This document shows positions 52,961 through 60,727 of a DNA stretch of 64,000 bases, piece by piece. The notes beneath the pieces were generated by a model, which saw only the letters and a program-made list of their open reading frames with translations, was not told where the DNA came from and ran no database searches. Origin of the DNA: an uncultured Roseburia sp. (GTDB lineage: Bacteria; Bacillota; Clostridia; Lachnospirales; Lachnospiraceae); contig CALWHT010000025.1 in assembly GCA_944380515.1 (NCBI GenBank), forward strand, positions 62,001 through 126,000, written 5' to 3'. Position 1 is the stretch's first letter. Each line of letters starts with the position of its first letter. A program made the position numbers and the translations under genes.

Positions 52961-53815
52961 ATGAAATTTACAAAAATGCAGGCCTATGGCAATGATTATG
53001 TTTATATTGACGCAATTCACCAGAAGCTTTCCCATCTGCCGGAGCTGGCAAGGTTTGTCAGCGACCGGCATTTTGCCGTGGGTTCCGACGGCATGGTATT
53101 AATCTGTCCTTCCGAGCGCGGGGATTTTCGGATGCGGATGTTTAACCCGGACGGGACGGAGGGGGAAATGTGCGGAAACGCGCTGCGTTCCGTGGGAAAA
53201 TATGTCTACGACCACAGGCTGACGGATAAGACGGAGCTTGTCATTGAGACGCTCGGCGGTATGCAGCATCTGACGCTCACGGTGACGGACGGGCTGGTTT
53301 CCAATATCCGGGCGGATATCGGCAGGCCGCGGCTGTCTGCGGGGGTGATTCCCGTAGTCACAGAGCTTCCTGAGTTTGTGGAGCAGCCGGTACAGGTGCT
53401 TGACCGCACGTTTCGGATTACCGCCGTTTCCTGGGGAAATCCGCACTGCGTGATGTATGTGGATTCGGTGGCGGAGCTTGACGTGGAGCGTTACGGGAAA
53501 GAAATTGAGCATATGACCTCGCTGTTTCCCAATAAAACCAATGTGACCTTTGCAGAGTTTGTCAGCAGGGATTACATCAAAATCCGTGAATGGGAGCGGG
53601 GAACCGGGGAGACGATCGGTTGCGGCACCGGCTGCGCGACGGCTGTTGTCGCCGGTGTTTTGACCGGGAGGACAGATCGCAGAGTGACGGTGGAGCAGAT
53701 CGGCGGTCCGCTTTTGATTGAGTGGGACGAAAACACGGATCATCTGTATATGACAGGACCCTCTCACACGGTGTTTGAGGCGGAGCTTGACGCCTCACAT
53801 ATTCTGGAAAAATAA
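52961..53815 (+). CDS. dapF: Diaminopimelate epimerase
   Basis: The 284-residue PLP-independent racemase converts LL-DAP to meso-DAP for cell wall and lysine. Both catalytic cysteines are in place: MCGNALRSVGKYV and GCGTGCATAVVAG. The opening MKFTKMQAYGNDYVYID is canonical. It is followed 30 bp later by murE copy 2, which would use its product. Confidence 0.96.
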   Translation: MKFTKMQAYGNDYVYIDAIHQKLSHLPELARFVSDRHFAVGSDGMVLICPSERGDFRMRMFNPDGTEGEMCGNALRSVGKYVYDHRLTDKTELVIETLGGMQHLTLTVTDGLVSNIRADIGRPRLSAGVIPVVTELPEFVEQPVQVLDRTFRITAVSWGNPHCVMYVDSVAELDVERYGKEIEHMTSLFPNKTNVTFAEFVSRDYIKIREWERGTGETIGCGTGCATAVVAGVLTGRTDRRVTVEQIGGPLLIEWDENTDHLYMTGPSHTVFEAELDASHILEK

Positions 53816-53845
53816 ATACAAAAGCAGTGCAAAAGTGAGGAAAAC

Positions 53846-55381
53846 ATGAAATTAAATCAAATTTGTAACGGATTGGAATATACCTGCCTGCAGGGCAGCA
53901 TGGAGGCCGAGGTGCGGGACATTGTCTACGATTCCAGGAAGCTTGCGAAGGAAACGATGTTTGTCTGTATGGCGGGAGCCGTGACGGACGGACATCGCTA
54001 CATTCCCGATGCCGTGGAAAAGGGCGCGTCCGTCATTGTGGTGGAGCGCCGCAAAGAGGCGGAAGGGATCCCCGGGGAAATCACGGTGCTGCTTGTGGCG
54101 TCCACGCGCCGCGCGCTCGCACTCATGTCGGCGGCGCTCTTCGGCTACCCGGCAAAAAAGCTTGTGACGATCGGCGTGACCGGAACGAAGGGAAAGACGA
54201 CGACAACCTATATGATGAAAAATGTGCTGGAGCTCGCCGGCAAAAAGGTCGGCCTCATCGGAACCATCGGCGTGATGATTGGGGATGAGGAGCTTCCCTC
54301 GAAAAATACGACGCCGGAATCCTATGAGCTGCACCGCATGTTTGCCGCAATGGTCGAGGCCGGCTGTGAGTACGTGGTGATGGAGGTTTCCTCGCAGGGG
54401 CTGAAAATGGACCGCACGGCGGGGATTTTATTCGATTACGGCGTATTTACCAATCTTTCCCCCGACCATATCGGGCCGACGGAGCACGCTTCATTTGAGG
54501 AATATCTGGAGTGTAAAAGCCTGCTGTTCCGTCAGTGCCGGGTGGGGATCATCAATGCGGACGACGCCCACAGCGAAGCGATTGCGGCGGGGCATACCTG
54601 TGAAATCCACAGCTTCGGAGTTTTGGACGCATCGGAGGGAGCGGAGAAGCAGTTCCTCGGGAAACCGGTGGATTTACTCGCCTCAGATAGCGGCTTTTTG
54701 AAAGAGGACGGAAAGCTCGGCATGCATTTTACAGTGAAGGGCTGTATGGACTGCGCCGTTAAGCTTCACATCCCAGGCAGGTTTTCGGTGTACAATGCAC
54801 TTGTCACGATGCTGGTCTGCCATATGGCGGGCATTCCGCAGCAGGCGATTTTAGAGGGACTTTCGCGGGTTCAGGTCAAGGGGCGCGTTGAAATGCTGCC
54901 GGTATCGAAGAATTACTATCTGATTATTGATTATGCCCACAATGAGGTCAGCACAAGGAGTGTTCTGACGACGCTGCTCGAATATCATCCGAAGCGGCTG
55001 ATTTGTGTTTACGGGGGCGGCGGCAACCGTTCGAAGCTGCGCCGGTACGACATGGGAGAGGTCACGGGTGAGATGGCGGATTTATGCGTCCTGACCTGCG
55101 ATAATCCAAGGGATGAGGAAATCCGCGATATTAACGCCGATATTAAAGTGGGACTTGCAAAGAGCGGCGGAAAGTATATTGAGATTGACGACAGAAAGGA
55201 AGCGATTGCCTACTGCATGACCCATGCAAAGCCCGGGGATATGATTGTCCTGCTGGGAAAGGGGCATGAAAATTACCAGGAAATCAAGGGCGTCAAATAC
55301 CATTTTGACGAGCGGGAGGCCGTTGCCGAAATATTGGAGGAGCTTAAGGAGGGAAAACGCCGGCGCGTACAGGCCGAGTGA
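53846..55381 (+). CDS. murE: MurE-type Mur ligase (UDP-MurNAc-tripeptide synthetase), copy 2
   Basis: The 511-residue protein carries GVTGTKGKTTTTYMMK (near 112), NTTPESYEL, MEVSSQGLKMDRTAGI, IDYAHNEVSTRS, DNPRDEEI (near 419) and GKGHENYQEIKG (near 471). DNPR is the meso-DAP recognition motif, but the usual following E-(D/N)-P is DEEI here. The central domains are clearly paralogous to copy 1 at 7.5 kb. Its pairing with dapF argues that this copy charges meso-DAP. The gene ends at a strong terminator. Confidence 0.9.
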   Translation: MKLNQICNGLEYTCLQGSMEAEVRDIVYDSRKLAKETMFVCMAGAVTDGHRYIPDAVEKGASVIVVERRKEAEGIPGEITVLLVASTRRALALMSAALFGYPAKKLVTIGVTGTKGKTTTTYMMKNVLELAGKKVGLIGTIGVMIGDEELPSKNTTPESYELHRMFAAMVEAGCEYVVMEVSSQGLKMDRTAGILFDYGVFTNLSPDHIGPTEHASFEEYLECKSLLFRQCRVGIINADDAHSEAIAAGHTCEIHSFGVLDASEGAEKQFLGKPVDLLASDSGFLKEDGKLGMHFTVKGCMDCAVKLHIPGRFSVYNALVTMLVCHMAGIPQQAILEGLSRVQVKGRVEMLPVSKNYYLIIDYAHNEVSTRSVLTTLLEYHPKRLICVYGGGGNRSKLRRYDMGEVTGEMADLCVLTCDNPRDEEIRDINADIKVGLAKSGGKYIEIDDRKEAIAYCMTHAKPGDMIVLLGKGHENYQEIKGVKYHFDEREAVAEILEELKEGKRRRVQAE

Positions 55382-55418
55382 AAAGCCTTTATATCAGAAA
55401 AAGAAACAGAAGCAAAAT

Positions 55419-55462
55419 AAAATTCCCTGCCCGGCGTTTGCAGCCGTCGGGCAGGGAATTTT
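55419..55462 (+). terminator. Intrinsic terminator after murE copy 2
   Basis: A perfect 15-bp stem AAAATTCCCTGCCCG (55419-55433) / CGGGCAGGGAATTTT (55448-55462). Confidence 0.9.
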
Positions 55463-55500
55463 GTATTAAGAAGGGGGTTTTGGTCAACTGACGGAAACCC

Positions 55501-55524
55501 ATGCTGTTAAAGATTTAACAGCAT
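55501..55524. repeat. Perfect 11-bp inverted repeat in the murE-lepA gap
   Basis: ATGCTGTTAAA-GA-TTTAACAGCAT, followed by an alternating TATATATA tract. It lies between a terminator and the lepA promoter, in a 336-bp region without a gene. It may be an operator or a DNA-binding site; no T run follows. Confidence 0.5.
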
Positions 55525-55617
55525 ATATATATTATGAACCAAAAAACGCCAAAAATCCAGTGAACATATTGTGAATTTTCAGGGAGGGCTGTCAGTTGCC
55601 ACGGCCGGGCGTTGTAC

Positions 55618-55647
55618 TTGACGTTTGCTTTTGTTTTCACGTATAAT
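55618..55647 (+). promoter_or_regulatory. Sigma-A promoter of lepA
   Basis: TTGACG (55618-55623), 18-bp spacer, perfect TATAAT (55642-55647). Confidence 0.75.
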
Positions 55648-55662
55648 ATATGGGCATGATTC

Positions 55663-55686
55663 GCCAGGCGGTATCAGCCGCCTGGC
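55663..55686 (+). promoter_or_regulatory. Hairpin in the lepA 5' UTR
   Basis: GCCAGGCGG-6 nt-CCGCCTGGC, a perfect 9-bp GC-rich stem about 10 nt after the predicted start site. There is no T tail. Confidence 0.5.
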
Positions 55687-55717
55687 ATTGCGGCGCAGAA
55701 ATCAGGAGGAAACGCAG

Positions 55718-57529
55718 ATGTCAGTTGACCAGAGCAAAATCAGGAATTTTTGTATTATTGCACATATCGACCACGGCAAGTCAACGCTTGCCGACCGTAT
55801 TATAGAGAGTACCGGAACGCTTACCAGCCGTGAGATGCAGGCGCAGGTGCTTGACAACATGGATTTGGAGCGGGAGCGGGGGATTACGATTAAGTCCCAG
55901 GCGGTCCGCATTATTTACCGGGCGAAGGACGGGGAGGAGTATATTTTCAATCTTATCGACACGCCGGGACACGTGGATTTCAATTACGAGGTATCCAGAA
56001 GCCTTGCCGCCTGCGACGGCGCAATCCTTGTCGTAGATGCCGCACAGGGGGTGGAGGCGCAGACGCTCGCAAATGTCTATCTCGCGCTTGACCATGATCT
56101 GGACGTGATGCCGGTCATCAATAAGGTGGATCTGCCCAGCGCCCAGCCGGACGAGGTGGTAAAGGAGATTGAGGACGTCATCGGAATCGAGGCGGAGGAT
56201 GCCCCGCGGATTTCGGCAAAGACAGGCTTAAATATCGATCAGGTGTTAGAGCAGATTGTCGAGAAGATTCCGGCGCCGGGCGGCGATCCGGGGGCGCCGC
56301 TGCAGGCGCTTATTTTTGACGCACTCTACGATTCCTATAAGGGCGTGATTGTATTCTGCCGGATTAAGGAGGGAACCGTCAGGGTCGGTGACCCGGTAAA
56401 GATGATGGCGACGGGGGCACAGTCCGAGGTGACGGAGGTCGGTTATTTCGGCGCCGGACAGTTTATCCCCTGCGACGAGCTTTCGGCGGGCATGGTCGGC
56501 TATCTTTGTGCGAGTATCAAAAATGTCCGTGACACCCGTGTCGGAGATACGGTGACGAACGCGAAACATCCCTGTGCCGAGCCGCTCCCGGGCTATAAGA
56601 AGGTCAATCCGATGGTATACTGCGGCATGTATCCGGCGGACAGCGCGAAGTACCCCGATTTGCGGGATGCGCTCGAAAAGCTTCAGATTAATGACGCGTC
56701 GCTGCAATATGAGCCGGAGACGTCCTTAGCGCTCGGCTTCGGTTTCCGCTGCGGTTTCCTGGGGCTGCTTCATCTGGAGATCATACAGGAGCGCTTAGAG
56801 CGCGAATTCAACCTGGATTTGGTGACGACGGCGCCGGGGGTTATCTACAAGGTACACAAGACAAACGGCGAGGTCATTGACCTGACGAACCCCTCGAATC
56901 TGCCCGACCCCTCGGAGATTGATTACATGGAGGAGCCGGTGGTGGCGGCGGAAATCATGGTGACGAGCGATTATGTCGGGGCGATCATGACGCTCTGCCA
57001 GGAGCGCCGGGGCGTGTATATCAGCATGGAATACCTCGAGGAGACACGTGCGCTCATTAAATATGATTTGCCGTTAAACGAAATTATCTATGACTTTTTT
57101 GACGCGTTAAAATCGCGTTCGCGGGGCTATGCGTCGTTCGATTACGAGCTGAAGGGCTATGTGCGCTCCGAGCTTGTGAAGCTTGACATCCTGATCAACA
57201 AGGAGCAGGTGGACGCGCTTTCGTTTATTGTCTTTAAGGACAGCGCCTACGAGCGGGGCAGAAAGATGTGCGAGAAGCTAAAGGGGGAGATTCCGAGGCA
57301 TCTGTTTGAAATTCCGATTCAGGCGGCGGTCGGCGGAAAGGTCATTGCGAGAGAGACGGTAAAGGCACTGCGCAAGGACGTGCTTGCAAAATGCTACGGC
57401 GGCGATATTTCCCGGAAGAAGAAGCTGCTTGAGAAGCAGAAGGAGGGAAAGAAGCGGATGCGCCAGATTGGAAATGTGGAGATTCCGCAGGAGGCCTTTA
57501 TGAGCGTGCTCAAGCTGGATGAGGATTAG
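55718..57529 (+). CDS. lepA: Translation factor LepA (EF4)
   Basis: The 603-residue ribosome-dependent GTPase has [14 protein letters not shown] (G1), DTPGHVDF (G3), NKVDLPSA (G4) and the LepA-specific C-terminal domain ([20 protein letters not shown]). It begins at ATG 55718 with AGGAGG upstream; the 31 earlier in-frame codons fall in the promoter/hairpin region. It overlaps nothing and is 2 bp from hemW, the usual pairing. Confidence 0.98.
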   Translation: MSVDQSKIRNFCIIAHIDHGKSTLADRIIESTGTLTSREMQAQVLDNMDLERERGITIKSQAVRIIYRAKDGEEYIFNLIDTPGHVDFNYEVSRSLAACDGAILVVDAAQGVEAQTLANVYLALDHDLDVMPVINKVDLPSAQPDEVVKEIEDVIGIEAEDAPRISAKTGLNIDQVLEQIVEKIPAPGGDPGAPLQALIFDALYDSYKGVIVFCRIKEGTVRVGDPVKMMATGAQSEVTEVGYFGAGQFIPCDELSAGMVGYLCASIKNVRDTRVGDTVTNAKHPCAEPLPGYKKVNPMVYCGMYPADSAKYPDLRDALEKLQINDASLQYEPETSLALGFGFRCGFLGLLHLEIIQERLEREFNLDLVTTAPGVIYKVHKTNGEVIDLTNPSNLPDPSEIDYMEEPVVAAEIMVTSDYVGAIMTLCQERRGVYISMEYLEETRALIKYDLPLNEIIYDFFDALKSRSRGYASFDYELKGYVRSELVKLDILINKEQVDALSFIVFKDSAYERGRKMCEKLKGEIPRHLFEIPIQAAVGGKVIARETVKALRKDVLAKCYGGDISRKKKLLEKQKEGKKRMRQIGNVEIPQEAFMSVLKLDED

Positions 57530-57531
57530 AT

Positions 57532-58758
57532 ATGGCAAAAAAAGAGTTGGAGCTTTATATCCACATTCCGTTTTGCATGAAAAAATGCAATTACTGTGAT
57601 TTTTTATCCTTCACTGCCGACGAGGATACACAGCGGCGGTACATTGAGGCGTTAAACAGGGAAATCGCCTTTTACGGAAAGCACTGCAAAGATTATGTGC
57701 TTTCCACCGTCTATATCGGGGGCGGAACGCCCTCCTGGCTTGGGGAGGAGGAAATCGCCGCGGTGATGGAGACGGTGTACGCCGCCTTTTCGGTGAAGGA
57801 GGACGCAGAGGTTTCGCTGGAATGCAATCCCGGGACGGTCACTGCCCGCAAGCTTTCGGTGTACCGGCAGAGCGGGATCAACCGCTTAAGCATCGGGCTG
57901 CAATCGACGGATAACCGGGAATTAAAGATGCTGGGGCGCGTTCATACCTTTGAGCAGTTTTTAAAAACCTACGAGCTGGCGCGGGAGGCGGGGTTTGCCA
58001 ATATCAATGTGGATTTGATGAACTCCCTGCCGGGACAGACGACGGATTCCTTTTTGGCAACACTGCAGAAGGTATGCAGGCTTCGGCCGGAGCATGTCTC
58101 CGCGTATTCTCTGATCATCGAAAAAGGCACGCCGTTTTACGATTTATATAAATTTGACGCGGTAAAGCAGGCGGCCGGCATGCAGACGGATGCCCTCCCG
58201 ACGGAGGAGGAGGTCTGCGCGATGACGAAAATGACGGAACGCGTACTGGCGGAGCACGGCTATGTGCATTATGAAGTGTCAAATTTTGCGCTCCCCGGTT
58301 ATGCGTGCCGCCATAATATCGGCTACTGGAAACGGGCGGAATATCTCGGTGTGGGGCTGGGAGCGGCTTCTCTGCTGTCAAATATCCGCTACACCAATAC
58401 GGGGGAGCTGTACGCTTATCTGGAGGGGTCAGCGTGCCTTCGTCCGGGATTGTGGGAGAATCCAAAGGAGGACGGACAGACGGAGGAGCTTCCGGCGGTC
58501 AATCTCCATGTATCTGTCGAGCGGATTGACCGCCGCGGACAGATGGAGGAATTTATGTTTCTGGGACTTCGGATGATGGATGGTATTTCCAGACAGGAGT
58601 TTGAGGAGTGCTTCGGCGTACCGATTGAGGCGGTCTATCAGGAGACGATGGCACATCTGCAGGAGGAGGGGCTGTTGATCAAGCGCGCGGGAAGAATTTA
58701 TCTGAGCGAGCGGGGACAGGAGGTAAGCAACTACGCACTTGCGCAGTTCCTTTCTTAA
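57532..58758 (+). CDS. hemW: HemW-type radical SAM protein (oxygen-independent coproporphyrinogen oxidase-like)
   Basis: The 408-residue protein has the radical SAM motif HIPFCMKKCNYCDF (CxxxCxxC), VYIGGGTPSWL, GINRLSIGLQS and VDLMNSLPGQTTDSF, with a C-terminal HemN-like domain. HemW is thought to insert heme into proteins rather than to make it. It follows lepA by 2 bp. Its stop is followed 45 bp later by the amidase-deacetylase fusion. Confidence 0.93.
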   Translation: MAKKELELYIHIPFCMKKCNYCDFLSFTADEDTQRRYIEALNREIAFYGKHCKDYVLSTVYIGGGTPSWLGEEEIAAVMETVYAAFSVKEDAEVSLECNPGTVTARKLSVYRQSGINRLSIGLQSTDNRELKMLGRVHTFEQFLKTYELAREAGFANINVDLMNSLPGQTTDSFLATLQKVCRLRPEHVSAYSLIIEKGTPFYDLYKFDAVKQAAGMQTDALPTEEEVCAMTKMTERVLAEHGYVHYEVSNFALPGYACRHNIGYWKRAEYLGVGLGAASLLSNIRYTNTGELYAYLEGSACLRPGLWENPKEDGQTEELPAVNLHVSVERIDRRGQMEEFMFLGLRMMDGISRQEFEECFGVPIEAVYQETMAHLQEEGLLIKRAGRIYLSERGQEVSNYALAQFLS

Positions 58759-58803
58759 TCTTAAGAAAATGTTTCGTGGCATTTTTCGGTGCGTTAGGGT
58801 ACA

Positions 58804-60402
58804 ATGAATACCAGAGTAATCATGGATGGTAAAACTATGGATTGGAATATGCAAAGGCGAAGGAAAAAGCGTTTAAGGAATCTGGTATGCATTGTCTATT
58901 GTATGATACAGCTTGCTGTGGTGCTGGGGGCATTTTGGGGCATGGATAAGCTGCTCGCGCGCATTGTTCCCGCGAGCATCGATTTGTCGGCGATTGAGGG
59001 CAGTATCGTGGTGCTGGACGGCGACGGGGATTCCCTGGATGAGGACAAGCTCACCGTATGTGTGGATGCGGGCCATGGCGGAAAGGATAACGGCTCTGAT
59101 TACCGGCTTCGCTATGAGAAAAACGACAATTTAAAAATAGCGCAGGCCGTCGCCTCGTATCTGACAGGACAGGGCGTGCAGGTGATTATGACGCGGACGG
59201 ACGACACCTTTTTATCGTTGGAGGAACGAACCGAATTTGCCAATCAGAACGGGGCGGATTATCTGATTTCTCTCCACCGCAATACGGGTGACGGGAACGG
59301 TGTGGAAACCTGGATATACAGCAATGCGGATGAGGAGACGAACGCGCTGGCGGCCAATATCATGGACAATCTGGATGCAGCGGGAATTCAGCGGAACCGG
59401 GGCGTAAAGCAGGGAACGCAGAACAGTGATTCCGGGGACTATTACATAAATCTCCATTCGGACATGCCGTCCTGTATTGTGGAGCTTGGCTTTATGAACA
59501 GTACGGCGGATAATCAGCTTTTTGACGCGAATCTGAGCGATTACGCAAAGGCAATCGGCGACGCGGTCCTGACGACTTATGAGGCATACGGGGAGAGCGG
59601 AGCGCAGGCGGACACAGAGGCTGCCACGGAAACCGGGGGCACGGAGCAGACGGGCGGAGCCGGGAATGCCAATATGGGACAGGTGCTGCAAAATACTGTC
59701 ATAGAGAATGTTGACGCGCTGGATGCTTCCGGTAAGGAATGGGGACAGGGAACAAATGTGGACGAGAAAAACCGTCCGACCGGAGCGCTGTTGTATCAGG
59801 AGCAGTACGGCAAATATAATGCGTATTTTATCGGTGAGGAGAGCCGGAATATTTACCTCACGTTTGATGAGGGGTACGAATACGGGCAGACGGAAAGTAT
59901 TTTAAATACGTTAAAGGAAAAAGGCGTTTCGGCGACTTTTTTTATTACGGAGCCTTACGCAAAGTCAAATCCTGAGCTGGTGCGCCGGATGATTGACGAG
60001 GGGCATGTGGTAGGAAATCACAGCGTGACGCATCCGGCGGCAGGACTGCCGTCCCTGTCGGCGGAGCAGCAGAAAAATGAAGTGACCGGGAATCACGCCT
60101 ATGTCAAGGAGAATTTCGGCTATGACATGTATCTGTTCCGCTATCCGACCGGACGCTTCAGTGAGCAGTCCCTGGCAATCGTGAATAACTGTAATTATAA
60201 GAGTATTTTCTGGAGCTTTGCGTATCTGGATTATGACGTGGAAAATCAGCCGGATGAGGCGGAGAGTCTTGGGAAGCTTAAGGACAGGCTGCATCCGGGG
60301 GCAATCTATCTGCTCCATGCGGAGTCTGAGACGAACGCTGCAATTTTGGGTGATTTTATCGATGCAGTCCGTGCGGCGGGGTACGGATTTTTGAATTTTT
60401 AA
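58804..60402 (+). CDS. N-acetylmuramoyl-L-alanine amidase fused to PdaA-type polysaccharide deacetylase
   Basis: This 532-residue protein has two enzymes. After a basic N-terminus and a membrane anchor (about 26-50) comes an Amidase_3 domain (about 83-260): VCVDAGHGGKDNG, YEKNDNLKIA, SLHRNTGDG and VELGFMNS give three zinc ligands and the catalytic Glu. A Thr/Glu/Gly linker (about 262-290) leads to a NodB deacetylase (about 325-532) with TFDEGYE (near 353), VVGNHSVTHP (HxxxH), FRYPTGRFSE and LHPGAIYLLHA, closest by eye to PdaA. In Bacillus, CwlD (amidase) then PdaA (deacetylase) form muramic-delta-lactam of spore cortex. The fusion suggests one protein does both, outside the membrane. ATG 58804 is not certain; 58822 and 58837 are alternatives, and TACAAT at 58800-58805 could be a -10. 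Confidence 0.88.
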   Translation: MNTRVIMDGKTMDWNMQRRRKKRLRNLVCIVYCMIQLAVVLGAFWGMDKLLARIVPASIDLSAIEGSIVVLDGDGDSLDEDKLTVCVDAGHGGKDNGSDYRLRYEKNDNLKIAQAVASYLTGQGVQVIMTRTDDTFLSLEERTEFANQNGADYLISLHRNTGDGNGVETWIYSNADEETNALAANIMDNLDAAGIQRNRGVKQGTQNSDSGDYYINLHSDMPSCIVELGFMNSTADNQLFDANLSDYAKAIGDAVLTTYEAYGESGAQADTEAATETGGTEQTGGAGNANMGQVLQNTVIENVDALDASGKEWGQGTNVDEKNRPTGALLYQEQYGKYNAYFIGEESRNIYLTFDEGYEYGQTESILNTLKEKGVSATFFITEPYAKSNPELVRRMIDEGHVVGNHSVTHPAAGLPSLSAEQQKNEVTGNHAYVKENFGYDMYLFRYPTGRFSEQSLAIVNNCNYKSIFWSFAYLDYDVENQPDEAESLGKLKDRLHPGAIYLLHAESETNAAILGDFIDAVRAAGYGFLNF

Positions 60403-60468
60403 AAACACCGATTGACAGAAGCACTGAAAAATTATAAGATAATGGCAGTCAGAAAGGCGGGTGAAAGG

Positions 60469-60489
60469 ATGATTATTATTTCCTGTTAA
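60469..60489 (+). CDS. Six-codon leader peptide (uORF) MIIISC
   Basis: ATG ATT ATT ATT TCC TGT TAA is preceded by AAAGGCGGG (about 60453-60461). It lies 239 bp before an Lsa-type resistance gene. Its last codons form one half of the inverted repeat 60478-60489/60557-60568. Ribosome stalling on it under antibiotic would change folding of the leader. Role inferred from position and structure. Confidence 0.6.
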   Translation: MIIISC

Positions 60490-60568
60490 TCAAACGAACT
60501 GAAAAGCATATCAAAAAAGAGTGTCCGATGCGGGCACAGGTTTGGTATGTCTCGTTTTAACAGGAAAT
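60478..60568 (+). promoter_or_regulatory. Leader RNA structure for antibiotic-responsive attenuation
   Basis: ATTTCCTGTTAA (60478-60489) is perfectly complementary to TTAACAGGAAAT (60557-60568). Between them is a smaller hairpin GTGTCCG-ATG-CGGGCAC (60521-60537). Together with the downstream terminator this makes an on/off leader whose first strand lies in the uORF. Confidence 0.65.
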
Positions 60569-60624
60569 CTGATATCTTTTCACGGCTGCCGTATTGCGGA
60601 AAGAACAGCAAAGTGTGCGATTGT

Positions 60625-60658
60625 AAAAAAGATGTGAGGAAGACCTTGCATCTTTTTT
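60625..60658 (+). terminator. Attenuator terminator before the Lsa-type gene
   Basis: AAAAAAGATG (60625-60634) pairs with CATCTTTTTT (60649-60658); the inner AGG/CCT extends the stem. The T run marks a Rho-independent terminator 70 nt before the start codon. Confidence 0.7.
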
Positions 60659-60727
60659 CGTGTTGTGTCGGAAATAAACCTGTTACATCACGGGGCATGC
60701 CGTCGATGCGTAAGGAGTGTGATGGAA

